Shown: piece after piece, positions 56,301 through 64,000 of the stretch
Position numbering within the stretch: the first letter of the stretch is position 1
Layout of the letters: each line of letters starts with the position of its first letter
NCBI GenBank assembly: GCA_039720395.1
Contig: CM077823.1
Coordinates: forward strand, 6,500,909-6,564,908
Direction: 5' to 3'
Source of the DNA: Liquidambar formosana
Taxonomy: Eukaryota > Streptophyta > Magnoliopsida > Saxifragales > Altingiaceae
DNA: 64,000 nucleotides
Translations under genes and position numbers: made by a program
Notes under the pieces: generated by a model
Told to the model about the DNA's origin: nothing
Database searches by the model: none
Seen by the model: only the letters and a program-made list of their open reading frames with translations

Positions 56301-57871
56301 TTTTGTCTTTAAAAAAAAAAAATAATAAAAAAAAAAAAACCAACAACAACAACAACTAGGGCACAAAACGGGTCGGGTCATAATTTGGGTCGGATTAGGT
56401 CATGAATTGGGTCGGGTATGATCCATGTTGGGTCGGGTATCATTGGATTGGATTGAAGTGATTTGCGGGTTGGTTACGGGTTGGATGCGGGTATGCACAG
56501 TAATTGGGTTGGGTTGCACCCAACCCATTAATGGTTCAAATTACAAAACCCATTAATAACCCAACCCAAACCTAACCCAACCCATTTATGCTTCAACCCA
56601 AACCCACCCAACCAGCCCAATTGCCAGCCCTACTCCCAATCATTAAAACCTCTACAAAATATGATGTTCTAATGAACTCCTTTCCTTTAACTATCAATAT
56701 TATCCATGAGCCAAGCTTCCTTATTTGTTGTTGTTAAGTTTCCATCTTAAAAGCCTAAGTTTGTAAATGGCGGGCCCAAACAGCTATATGAAGCAATGTC
56801 AAAGTTTACAATTAACCAATGTGGGATGTGGTATTTTTCCAACAATTGCAATCTCATACAAAAGGGGGAATTTCTCCAAGAGAGGGCTACCGCCATTCCA
56901 CACATCCTTCAAAAATTTAATTCTATTTCCCCTTCCCACTTCCAATTTAGTTTCTTTTAAGAAAGTGTCAACATCAAACATAATTGCTTTCCAAAGTCCC
57001 ATACCATGATCGTCTACTATCCTTTGGCCACCAATCCCCTTTTTTCACCCGATATTTTCATATAGTAGCATCCCTCCACAATTCTTGGTCACCATTTTTG
57101 AATCTCCAAAGCCATTTACCAAGTAGAGCTTTGTTCATGTCCATAATGGATTTAATACCCAACCCTCCTTGCTCGTTTGGTAAGCACACCGTCTTCCAAC
57201 CAACAAGATGAAACTTGAACTCACCAATAAAATAACTTTTATGCCATCAACTCTACTCTTAGTAGGGCTATTACAATCCAATTTTTTGAGTTCTAATATG
57301 CTTGGTCCTCAAGTTAACTAAGTTTCCTATTCTATCAAGTTCTAATTCTACTAGGTTTCTAATATAACTAGCCTACTAATTATGACTTTCATAAGTAATT
57401 AATCCCTTCCCTTTACAAAATACATAAAGCCCATAAGGCTAGCCCATTCCCTAATATAATAAAATTATTAAAATACCCTTATGATAAATACAATATTCCC
57501 ATACAAAGAATACCCCTAATAAATCCTTTTTTTTACTTACACATTCCACATCACACAAAGGAATACATCATAAGGCTATTTCTTGAAATCTTCCAATGAA
57601 CAAAGAACAAGTGAGTGCAATCATTAGTTTTAATCAGAGTGGAGAGACCTTTTGCCTTCCAATTGGACAGAAATATAGTGCTCACATTTTTCCTTTCATG
57701 ATGCAATTTATCACACAACACGATGGATTTTTTCTGTGTTTTTGTCTCATTTATGATGTGTCCTCAGTGCAGGTATGTAGGGGTCTTTTCCCTGGTTATA
57801 TCAACCCTCCAAAATATCCAAAGAAGATCCTATTTTGTGGCTGGCGCCGTGACATTTGTGATATGATTTTG
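42699..57871 (+). CDS. POLLUX: POLLUX/DMI1-type nuclear-envelope ion channel, exons 1-8, C-terminal part not in window
   Basis: Eight exons keep one frame, all at phase 0, with GT/AG borders: 42699-42845, 45666-45734, 45844-46470, 47092-47274, 47441-47500, 47652-47855, 52905-53153 and 57773-57871. Together they give 546 codons. Residues 1-49 are a hydrophilic start (PVLKKSRTI, GRRSKSS) leading into membrane segment 1, completed by exon 2. Exon 3 holds segments near 115-135 and 175-200, the pore helix, the filter ADSGNHA (213-219) and the last segment (SSGGMLIFATLLGLVSDAI). Exons 3-8 then form the RCK-type regulatory region (ILILGWSDNLG, VICRSGSPLILADLM, VIGHLMIQCAFQPGLAQ, KILFCGWRRDI). In legumes the family works with CASTOR in nuclear calcium spiking for root symbiosis. 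Full-length relatives are near 880 residues, so about 330 are missing. The start is the first ATG after a CT-rich leader. POLLUX rather than CASTOR rests on the N-terminus and exon 3. Confidence 0.88.
43410..43720 (+). mobile_element. LINE reverse transcriptase fragment in intron 1
   Basis: The plus strand reads VFKVDFEKAYDHVEWGFLL (43428-43485), the conserved reverse transcriptase segment with FEKAYD seen in plant L1-type LINEs. In other frames, CCTAAAGGTAGATTTGG, then GGATCCTATCACCC and GCAGTTTGTCGATGGCAC, correspond to the later RPKGRF, GDPIS and QFADDT segments, the last with a changed aspartate. Stops and frameshifts make it non-functional. Confidence 0.75.
43871..44023. mobile_element. 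Short MITE with ~18-bp terminal inverted repeats
   Basis: The left end GGGGGAATTTACAGATAG pairs with the right end CTATCTGTAATCCTCCCC with few mismatches; the interior repeats AGTTAGTAGTCATT. It is flanked by A-runs, so a target duplication cannot be told apart from the surroundings. Superfamily unknown. Confidence 0.6.
44494..44726 (+). mobile_element. tRNA-derived SINE with 18-bp target duplication
   Basis: The body starts near AACCCACCCTTGGGTAGCC. An A-box-like TAGCCCAGTTGGTAAGG (44508-44524) and a B-box-like GGGTTTGATTCC (about 44561-44573) give an internal RNA polymerase III promoter. It ends in an A/G-rich tail. AAGAGAGCTGACGATAAA stands at both 44476-44493 and 44727-44744, a perfect 18-bp duplication. 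A G-run lies at 44605-44617. The perfect duplication points to a young insertion. Confidence 0.93.
46471..47091 (+). other. POLLUX intron 3
   Basis: Donor GTAATT at 46471, acceptor GCTCACAG at 47091. It contains two diverged copies of a short stretch (TTGTAGAAAGCAAAAACTGAA at 46674 and TTGTAAAAAGCCAAAACTGAA at 46824). Nothing else is recognised. Confidence 0.75.
47286..47312. repeat. (GT)n microsatellite in POLLUX intron 4
   Basis: About 11 GT units directly follow the exon 4 donor at 47275. Confidence 0.9.
49116..50290. mobile_element. Non-autonomous hAT-like element, 1,175 bp, 8-bp target duplication
   Basis: The ends are TAGGGGTG (49116) and CACCCCTA (50290), an inverted pair. The target duplication is GTCGCCAC (49108-49115) against GTTGCCAC (50291-50298), 7 of 8 identical. 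Inner ends are rich in AACCGAAACC-like words on one side and the complement on the other. No transposase is seen. Eight-base duplications and short inverted ends starting TAGGG fit hAT. Confidence 0.85.
50299..51150 (+). mobile_element. LTR-like sequence containing a 32-bp tandem array
   Basis: A TATA-like GATGTATATAAGGCC at about 50836 is followed by a leader with TTATTATGCATCAAGG, an arrangement typical of the U3-R part of an LTR. The left part may continue before the hAT-like element (48780-49107), which would make this an LTR split by it. Ends were not found, so this is a soft call. Confidence 0.4.
50412..50697. repeat. 32-bp tandem array, about nine units, each palindromic
   Basis: AAGGTGACCATACACCTT-like units recur at 50431, 50463, 50494, 50526, 50560, 50592 and 50624, separated by AAGGAGATATTCCT. 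The unit reads as a small inverted repeat (AAGGTG...CACCTT or AAGGCG...CGCCTT), and paired changes keep the two arms matching in several units. Confidence 0.85.
51858..52081 (+). mobile_element. tRNA-derived SINE in POLLUX intron 6
   Basis: An A-box-like TTAGTCCAGTTGGTAGGAG (51867-51885) and a B-box-like TAGGTTCGATTCCTC (51908-51922) precede a body ending in a long A-rich tail (52054-52081). It resembles the SINE in intron 1 in layout but not in detail. It sits in one copy of a locally duplicated stretch (51830-51857 plus 52082-52165 against 52165-52280). No clear target duplication is visible. Confidence 0.8.
53270..53311. repeat. Homopolymer pair, about 22 C then about 19 A
   Basis: A run of C is followed directly by a run of A. 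Lengths of such runs are often wrong in assemblies. Confidence 0.85.
53560..54125 (+). mobile_element. 5'-truncated LINE, 3' end with zinc-binding region
   Basis: An open frame 53562-54008 holds CVMCKGAGESIDHLFLHCPV (zinc-binding C-terminal region of plant L1 ORF2, zf-RVT type) and VIWLERNVRIFEDKE (the W-ERN-R-F block that ends these proteins). It continues to a stop at 54009, then a T-rich 3' UTR to about 54120 and an A/T-simple stretch. The 5' part is missing, as is usual for LINE insertions. Confidence 0.85.
54126..54399. other. Sequence between two opposed LINE pieces
   Basis: An A-rich (AAAAAT)n stretch at 54130-54152 may be the tail of the plus-strand LINE. GGGCAAACACCCA occurs at about 54154 and 54196. 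It may be the 3' UTR of the minus-strand LINE. Confidence 0.45.
54944..56632. mobile_element. Non-autonomous hAT-like element, 1,689 bp, 8-bp target duplication
   Basis: The ends are TAGGGCTGGCAAT (54944) and ATTGCCAGCCCTA-like (ending 56632), a long inverted pair. The target duplication is TTCCCAAT (54936-54943) against CTCCCAAT (56633-56640), 7 of 8 identical. Near the ends are GGGTTGGGTT/AACCCAACCC-like words in opposite orientations. The core (about 55100-55800) is less AT-rich with several short ORFs of no known family. It lies inside a LINE piece. Confidence 0.87.
56732..56844 (-). mobile_element. Solo TRIM-type LTR, 113 bp
   Basis: TGTTAAGTTTCC to TTTTTCCAACA aligns along its length with the LTRs at 58291-58403 and 58510-58622 but is more diverged. 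Flanking 5-mers (GTTGT, ATTGC) match weakly. It sits in the minus-strand LINE piece. Confidence 0.78.
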
Positions 57872-58062
57872 GTAATTTTCTTTTACATATCCCAGTCTTC
57901 AATATTAATAGAATATGACTTTAAATTTACAATAGACAACTACTTATCCTCGAAAAGTCTCCTATACCTCTTTAACCAAACATTCTAAAAAGTTGCATGG
58001 GACACTATCCTCCAAATCAAAAGAGAATTTGTGTTGTTTGATCTAACCCTCTGTTAGAACAC
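57872..58062 (-). mobile_element. LINE zinc-binding region remnant, left part
   Basis: 57985-58030 (AAAAGTTGCATGGGACACTATCCTCC) parallels 54468-54495 in the other minus-strand LINE. The matching right part is at 58623-59230, with TRIM sequence between. 57872 is the apparent donor of POLLUX intron 8. Confidence 0.55.
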
Positions 58063-58622
58063 CACTTGACCCCAAAAGCTTAAGCTATTAGGGAATGGGT
58101 CAACAATGTATATCAAGCTAATACTCCCCCTCACGTGCAAACCCCGCTTGCACGTGGAGAGATGAACTGATACACGGAAATGAGTTAGACTAAATTGAAC
58201 CGATAAATGGTATAAAGGGATAAATGAATGGGGGAAGGAGGTGTGAAGACTTGAAACCAGGACCTCCTAAAGACTAGAGCTCTGATACCATGTTATGTTT
58301 CCAACTTAAAAGCCTAAGCTTATAAGTGGAGGGCCCAAATAGGTATATGAAGACATGTTTAACTCGATATTTAATCGATGTGGGATGTGGTATATTTCCA
58401 ACACTTCCCCTTACGTGCAGGCCTAACAAGATTCAAATGGCTTGTCACGTGGACAATAAAGACGGGCTCACGAGTGAAACGGGCCCAGGAACGACATGCT
58501 CTGATACCATGTTAAGTTTCCAACTTAAAAGCCTAAGCTTATAAGTGGAGGGCCCAAACAGGTATATGAAATATGTTTTAACTCGATATTTAATCGATGT
58601 GGGATGTGGTATATTTCCAACA
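58063..58622 (-). mobile_element. Tandem TRIM retrotransposon (LTR-internal-LTR-internal)
   Basis: There are two near-identical 113-bp LTRs, 58291-58403 and 58510-58622, each TGTTA...CCAACA on the plus strand. Immediately left of each is GCTCTGATACCA (58279-58290 and 58498-58509), which on the minus strand is TGGTATCAGAGC, a primer site for initiator methionine tRNA. Between the LTRs is a ~106-bp internal region with no coding. Left of 58279 a second, related internal region continues to about 58063, where a diverged LTR end may lie. The repeated LTR-primer unit is a tandem arrangement. Confidence 0.82.
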
Positions 58623-59230
58623 CCCTCCAACTATCCTCCAATTGTAGAGCTAAAAAAAGACAGCCCATCTCACCCCACAGATAGCAAAATATAACACAAA
58701 TAACTCTAAAGTCATGTTCCAATGTGAGAAAAAGAAAAGAAAAGAAGATGACCAACTGCGTCCTTGCACATAATACACCAATTTGGCATCATAAAAGCTC
58801 CTCCTTACTAAGTACCAATTTGGCGTCATAAAGCTCCTCACTAAGTTTTCAATGGTTGGGCACTTGTCCCAAAGGACCCAAACCATCTTCGACAAAAAAA
58901 GGCCACCTTGAATGGCATTGACTTTAAATAAACCAAATAAGTTGGAAATTCGTGATTCCCCCTACCTTGAGTTAAACATTTAGCATATAGGGAAAAGAAG
59001 AATGGTCGTTAATTAATTCAGAAACTAGAATTATAAAAATATTCTTTATATTAAGCACCTATGCCACTGGGTAGATGATGTGACATGCCGCATTCTCCCA
59101 AGAAAACTCAGTGGTTCAAAAACTTGATGGAATCTCTCCTTCCAAGGGATCAAGCTATTGAACTTACTCTTCTTATCGGACCAAGCTCTTGAATATTGCC
59201 TACAAAGCAAGAATATAGATACGGTCTAGG
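58623..59230 (-). mobile_element. LINE zinc-binding region remnant, right part
   Basis: The minus strand at 58895-58650 reads KCPTIENLVRSFMTPNWYL then (after a duplicated stretch, 58785-58845) SHWNMTLELFVLYF, a broken form of the LINE zinc-binding region. GGCGTCATAAA/GGCATCATAAAAGCTCCT is repeated at 58781 and 58823. The frame is interrupted many times. Confidence 0.6.
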
Positions 59231-59285
59231 GGTATGATCTGGCAAATTTTGGAAAAAATGGAAATGGTTTTAGAAAGGATAGCTC

Positions 59286-59406
59286 AATATATATGGTTTG
59301 AATCACCTATGTGACGTCACGCAGTGATCCTATCTATGACAATCATGCATGGTCACGTACTGCTTGAATCATTATGCGACATTGTGTGAGTGATCCAAAC
59401 CCTCAT
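59286..59406. mobile_element. Foldback MITE 1
   Basis: ATATATGGTTTGAATCAC on the left and GTGATCCAAACCCTCATTAT on the right are imperfect inverted repeats, so the unit folds on itself. It is bounded by TATATATA on both sides. Confidence 0.55.
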
Positions 59407-59560
59407 TATATATATAAAGCTTTGATCATGTGCGGGATATCCCGTTTAATCACAGCCGTCCATGAGCGACATGCGTGCGTGTCATCCACGGATGGCTGTG
59501 ATCGAATGGGTAATGGGTAACTCTGGGATATCTTGCACATAATCAGTCCTCTATATATAT
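59407..59560. mobile_element. Foldback MITE 2
   Basis: TTTGATCATGTGCGGGATAT on the left matches the complement of ATATCTTGCACATAATCAG on the right. Inside, CACAGCCGTCCATG matches the complement of CACGGATGGCTGTG. The whole ~150 bp is a long imperfect palindrome between (TA)n runs. It sits directly after MITE 1. Confidence 0.72.
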
Positions 59561-60840
59561 ATGTTTACACCACAATATAACTGTCAAAAAAATCAACAAC
59601 TAGGATCAAATTAGGAGCTCAAATGATTGGGATTGACCACTGCAACGATGGTGTCTTGCAGTGAGAGCTTAAATATCAAAACACCCAAACACTGTTGTTT
59701 TGGGTTGTCCTTCATGAATAAGTGGGACATCTCCATGTAGCGCATATCCTACCAGTTCTTACACATAAGCCGCAAGGTTTTCTGGACACGTGGAGGAGAA
59801 AGAAATTTCTCTTCGCTGGAGCCAAGCAAACCAGGTACAACAGTTAATTAACCAGTAGACCAAAGGAGGCACTTTTCAGCTCAAGAGCATGTGCACACTG
59901 ATACGTATAGTGGAGCATTCCATCAAAGTGTTCAGATACTACTCTCAAAGCTCAAACGAGAGGAGACCGCTTCTAGAAGGATATGTAATAAGGGTTAAAC
60001 CCAGATGGCTGATACCATGCCTTTAGTGATGGTTAACCATAGCCGTTCTACTAACTAGAGTAACACAAGGGAGAGTTGACCAAATTGGTTACCATCCTTA
60101 AGGAAAACAGCAGAGAATGAAGAAAGGTGTGAGTTTGAATGAATGAACAGGGATGCAGCTAAGCTGACATTAACTTGGCTGCAACAACTCAGCAACTGAA
60201 TAAAGTGCTTCCTATTAAGCTCTCTTTCTCTCAAACACTCAACAACTCAACAACTCAAAGCCTCTCCCTGAGAAACTTCTCTACTTTGCACAGATTTATC
60301 CTTCTTCTCCTTATCCCATGTAGACATCCCATTTTTTCGCTGAGGGGTAGTAAGACTGCCTATGTACTTTCTATTCTTCTTCTGTTTCTATAGTCTGAGA
60401 TTGTATCGGTCATAGAGTCCATACCTGAAGACGAACAAGACGTTTCTTTCTTTATTATTTGGTGAGTGTTATTTTAGCACTGGTTGCATCAGTGTTGCAT
60501 TCTCAAGTGAGAGAGAGAGATTGTCAAATTCTTCTTAGTTGAGGCAGTCAAAAATTATACAGGAGAGGGCTGTTCCTAGCTCTCCTTTATCGTCTGTCTG
60601 ACGTCAGGGCCTCTAGGACGGATTTCTATCCATTCACAGTTTGTATCCAGGCTTCTCGTCCAAATATTGATACGCCTACACACACACACACACACACACT
60701 CTTTGGGACGTAGAATTTACCAAAAATCAGAATAAGCTTATTTAATCTTTTGCCCGTTTTTAGTGAGAACACTTCCTTTTTGTGCACACACAGTGGGAGT
60801 CTACAATCACAGAGTATGGTGCCAAATAAGAATCAAAAGG
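59561..60840. other. No gene recognised; (CA)n microsatellite
   Basis: This is mixed sequence with no coding domain; a (CA)n run lies at 60678-60700. The ORF at 60175-60390 has no known family. It may be inside POLLUX intron 8 or beyond the gene. Confidence 0.5.
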
Positions 60841-61220
60841 CTGGAAATGCCCTCTGGACAAAGTCATGACATGGAACATGATTCTATTGATCAATCAACC
60901 AATTAAGCCAATTATGACTTTTGGTGCTATAGTGCTATGGTTCGAGGTGATGAAAGTTATAACATGTCGTAGGAGATGTTCGATGGCTTTAGGAGAAATT
61001 TGGTTGAGGCTCATAAAAAATCTCTTTCAACAAGTATCTCGAAATATTTGTTTTGGTGTATTTGGAGGGAGAGGAACCTTAGGACTTTTGAAGGGATCGA
61101 AAAGTCGGTCATTGATCTCAAATCTATTTTTACGAAGAATCTCTTTTTGTGGTTCTCTAGCTATACTAAGATTTGCAAACCTTCTTTTGTACATTTTGTA
61201 GATACCCTAAAGATATAAAA
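60841..61220 (+). mobile_element. LINE ORF2 C-terminal fragment, plus strand
   Basis: The frame at 60976-61215 reads FWCIWRERNLRTFEGIEKSV, then a LFLWFSS segment, the end block of plant L1 ORF2 (W-ERN-R-F). Upstream it breaks into other sequence at about 60960. Confidence 0.75.
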
Positions 61221-62537
61221 AGGTCTTCTTTTTTCCATTATGCTTTGAACTTGCATATGTCTTATATACTTGGGCTTAGTCTTTTGTTATTAAAACATAT
61301 TTTAGTTCATGAAAAAACAAATATCTTGAAATATGAAGGCGGCCATCAGAGGAATAGCTGAAAATGGCCAGCTCACATGCTTATATAGATAGACTAGGTT
61401 GGTGCACCACCACCACGGTATTGCCGACGAGGCCTCCACCTCCATCGAAAGTTCAAAATGTGCCTTGGAGAACGAATGCTCCACAAACAGCCAAGATTTT
61501 AAAGATTAGAATAAATATTCATTTCTTTAATTTTCTGTTTTTTCTTCAAATTTTTATTAATGTTTTTTTTTTTTATATTTAAAATTATCTAATACTAGGC
61601 CAAAATGTTTTATTTAATTATATTATGTTTATTACTAGTATTTTTGATTTGTTACTTTTAAAGATATTGTTTGTATAATGTGCAGTAAATAACTAAATAC
61701 TATTAGTAAAAATTACCCTAATGTGTTACGTACATAACTTCAATTTTAGCATAAGAATTTGTTAAATTTCAATCTTTTTTTATATGAATTTTTATTTATT
61801 TTTTATAGTAACAAAAAAAGGATTTTATTAAAAAATGAAGAGAATATAGAAGAGGACGAGAAGTCTTACAATAAAGAAAGAAAACACAAAAAGGAACAAT
61901 ACCAAAACTACCCTCCACAGACAGCCTTCCAATCAGACACAATTACAAACAATGGAGTCTCTGAAATCTCCTTAGAATTTGAAGCGAAGAAAGAGGCTCT
62001 AATGAAAGTCGGTGCGGTTTGGATGGTTTGTAGGGTTTTTCCACCAATCCGATCATTTTGGTTTCATTCATGTCCAAACCGAAACCGCACCAATACCAAT
62101 ACAACATATGCTACACCGACTAAATTGGTATCTAGTGCGGTTTGGTCGGTTTGCGGTTCCCATCGAAATTGATTTTGGGACTAAAAAGGGAAGAAAAAAA
62201 AACAGAGAAAGGAGGAGAAGAATTTGTAATGAGAATTAATTAAAAGATTTATAACAATATTAATCAATCAATTGGATCTTGTGTATATACATACAAATAC
62301 AAAAATAAAAAAAATACAGACTGTAGATCAAAAAGTTATGGGAAAAGAAAATTCAAGAAATATATACATATACACAAATATAAATATAGACAGATTGTAA
62401 CGAGGAGGAGAAAGAGAGATAAACTACACCAAATGTCGACAACAATAAAGTCTACTGAAGAATGAAAGAGAAAAGAGAGGGACTTGGCCGTAAGAGCTCG
62501 TCGGCGGCGGATCTGCCCTTTGATTGAAGGAGAAAGC
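61221..62537. other. AT-rich sequence with a short hAT-like debris segment
   Basis: 62008-62165 contains GGTTTGGATGG, AAACCGAAACCGCACC and GTGCGGTTTGGTCGG in opposed orientations, resembling the ends of hAT-like elements such as 49116-50290. The rest shows nothing recognisable; 61500-61800 is nearly all A and T. Confidence 0.5.
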
Positions 62538-63778
62538 ATAGACTTTAAAATCTTCGATACCGGCGATATATCGCCAATATATCAACGTATTGACGAGGGT
62601 CGATACGATATCTCTCTGCGATTTCGTTTTGGTTGTTTATCGGTGGATATATCGCTATATCGACGAGATATCGAGAAATTTCGACAATATCGCGATAAAT
62701 TGCAACTTTTTCCATTTTTTATGCATTTACCGTCGACATTTGGGAGATATTTCGTCGATATTGGTCGATATTTCGATGATATCGTCAATCTAAAATGCTA
62801 TCGGTTCAAATTTTGAACTATTTTTAAGAAATTTCTGAGAAGAAAGAAGAAAAATAGGATCTGGTTCATTCCATTACCAGCATTGATCTTTGCCACCATC
62901 GCAGGAGAAGAAGAAGAAGAAGAAGAAGAATACCAGACGATGATGAAAGGCTAACATACCTGCTCGTGTGTTGTTTCCATGCCATCGTTATCGTCCTCCT
63001 AGTCATCGTTGATATTCGTCGAACCTCCACAGCTTATTCTCTTTTCCCCTTTTTTTTGCCTTTTTGTCGGTGGAGGGATTAGGGAAGTGCTTTCCCTTTT
63101 GTGTGTGTCAATAAAGTCCTTTTTTAAATTAAAAAAATGGTTTGACCACCTCATAAAGTCATAACACATGACTTTTATTCTTTCTTTCTTTATCTTTTTC
63201 GTTTTTGTTTCTTTTTTTCTTTTTAAATTTATTTTAAAGTTAAGCAAATACAATTTTATAAATATATATATTATTTACATTTTTATCTTTAACTTTGTAA
63301 CCTTTTAAAAAGCTCTACTCATTTTTTATGTTTATTTTAGTCTAGTTATATATACGTATATACACGAGTCTAGTCCTATAAGAAAGTATTGATGTAAGTT
63401 AAGTCAACACTATGCATTAGGTATTATACCGCATACATATGCATTATATAGTATTTTAATATTATGTGACATTTAAATATTGTTGAATTTTCATAAATTC
63501 CTATTATTTATTTTCTCACTGCGTCACACTTTTTATACCTTACACAATACATACTTGTATTATACACATTTAAATTGTAATATTTTGATCATAAATTGTG
63601 TATTAGAGTCTAAATCATTGTTTCCTAAAGTTTTAATAAAAATATTTATGTTTAACTCATAATATCCACCATATCTTTAAAACGATATCGATATTGTCGA
63701 TATATCCAACGATATATCCGATATATCTGTATTTTTGGACCCTCGATATATCTATCGATATCGATATTAAAGTCCTTG
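62538..63778. mobile_element. MULE-like non-autonomous element with GATATATCG-rich ends
   Basis: The left end (ATAGACTTTAAAATC then GATATATCG from 62568) and the right end (CGATATATC, ATCGATATTAAAGTCCTTG to 63778) are inverted. Candidate 9-bp target duplication is GGAGAAAGC (62529-62537) against GGAGAAAGA (63779-63787), 8 of 9 identical. TCGATAT/ATATCGA words fill 62550-62795 and 63680-63765. The interior is AT-rich, with a (GAA)n run at 62906-62931. Nine-base duplications fit Mutator-like elements, but no transposase is present. Confidence 0.65.
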
Positions 63779-63787
63779 GGAGAAAGA

Positions 63788-64000
63788 GGGGATTAAGGTA
63801 TGTATAAAGAGAGAAAAAAAGAGATACAAGAGAGTTTGAGAGAGAAAAAAACCTGAAGTTGTTGCTCGCTGGTAGGGATAGAACGTCGGAGAAGCTATGT
63901 CGTTAACAATCGAAGCAAAGCCACTGTCGATTTGCACCAAACAGTGAGTGACAAAGAGACGAAGGAAGGTTTGGCTGACTGCTGTGGCTGGATGATCAAA
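63788..64000. other. Unassigned end of window
   Basis: Continues the sequence that flanks the MULE-like element on its left (62400-62528), with purine-rich stretches. An ATG at 63898 opens a 16-codon frame (MSLTIEAKPLSICTK) followed by a GTGAGT donor-like site at about 63942. It could be a first exon, but there is too little to call. Confidence 0.3.

Larger units (their letters stand above)
54400..57235 (-). mobile_element. LINE ORF2 3' part, minus strand, split by two later insertions
   Basis: The minus-strand frame 54725-54438 reads KWEIPNRCITCKNVEETVDH and LFIHCEVARSLWYL, the zinc-binding region. 57002-56845 reads GLWKAI and GRGNRIKFLKDVWNGGSPLL, the segment that precedes it in the family. 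Between them lie a hAT-like element (54944-56632) and a TRIM-type LTR (56732-56844). 57003-57235 continues upstream ORF2 in broken frames. Confidence 0.82.
53154..57772 (+). other. POLLUX intron 7, 4.6 kb
   Basis: The donor is GTCATT at 53154 and the acceptor TCAGTGCAG at 57772. Contents are a C/A homopolymer pair at 53270-53311, a plus-strand LINE 3' end (about 53560-54120), and a minus-strand LINE piece (about 54400-57235) split by a hAT-like element and a TRIM LTR. 57236-57772 is AT-rich with no recognised signal. Confidence 0.75.

Noticed and set aside
42699..57871. Calling the channel CASTOR
   Set aside because: CASTOR is close in the regulatory region, but the N-terminal MPTKSNEDSN...LKKSRT pattern and exon 3 fit POLLUX/DMI1 better; a tree would settle it.
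63898..63945. Possible first exon of another gene
   Set aside because: Only 16 codons before a donor-like site, with no family resemblance and no following exon in the window.

Overview
This is a stretch of a flowering-plant nuclear genome, most likely a eudicot. The evidence is one host gene with canonical GT/AG introns, a POLLUX/DMI1-type nuclear-envelope ion channel, set in a dense nest of plant transposable elements. These are Ty3/gypsy elements of the Tat type, solo LTRs of three families, one complete CACTA DNA transposon, LINE fragments, SINEs, hAT-like and MULE-like non-autonomous elements, and TRIMs. No rRNA, true tRNA gene or CRISPR array was seen. The species cannot be named from the sequence.

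Layout. 1-13202: a decayed Tat-lineage gypsy element on the minus strand (protease, G-patch-like, reverse transcriptase, two RNase H domains and integrase, read from right to left). Beyond its pol end it carries two antisense genes on the plus strand, a DUF7745-like ORF and a multi-exon plant mobile domain gene, followed by a ~160-bp tandem array. A solo LTR (9955-12518) sits in its protease. 13203-19378: a truncated LTR, a second-family LTR split by a third-family LTR, and the 5' leader of another gypsy element. 19379-38719: the minus-strand 5' LTR of that element, split by a 16.2-kb CACTA element (19938-36174). The CACTA carries a dead TNP2 transposase gene, itself broken by two solo LTRs, and a dead Ptta/En/Spm gene. 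38720-40560: remains of an older plus-strand gypsy gag-protease-pol start.

40560-64000: the genic part. POLLUX exons 1-8 run from 42699 to 57871 with intact frame and splice sites (546 codons), but the C-terminal third of the protein is not found before the window ends. Its introns have absorbed LINE pieces, a SINE with an 18-bp target duplication, two hAT-like elements with 8-bp target duplications, TRIM copies and tandem repeats. After exon 8 come more LINE debris, foldback MITEs and a MULE-like element rich in GATATATCG motifs.

The insertion order can be partly read from the nesting. Family-R LTRs sit inside the CACTA transposase, the CACTA sits inside a gypsy LTR, and that LTR's element sits beside an older gypsy gag. 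The host gene is the only likely functional cellular gene. Everything left of 40560 is transposon sequence and mostly disabled, although the antisense genes beside the Tat element are surprisingly well kept.
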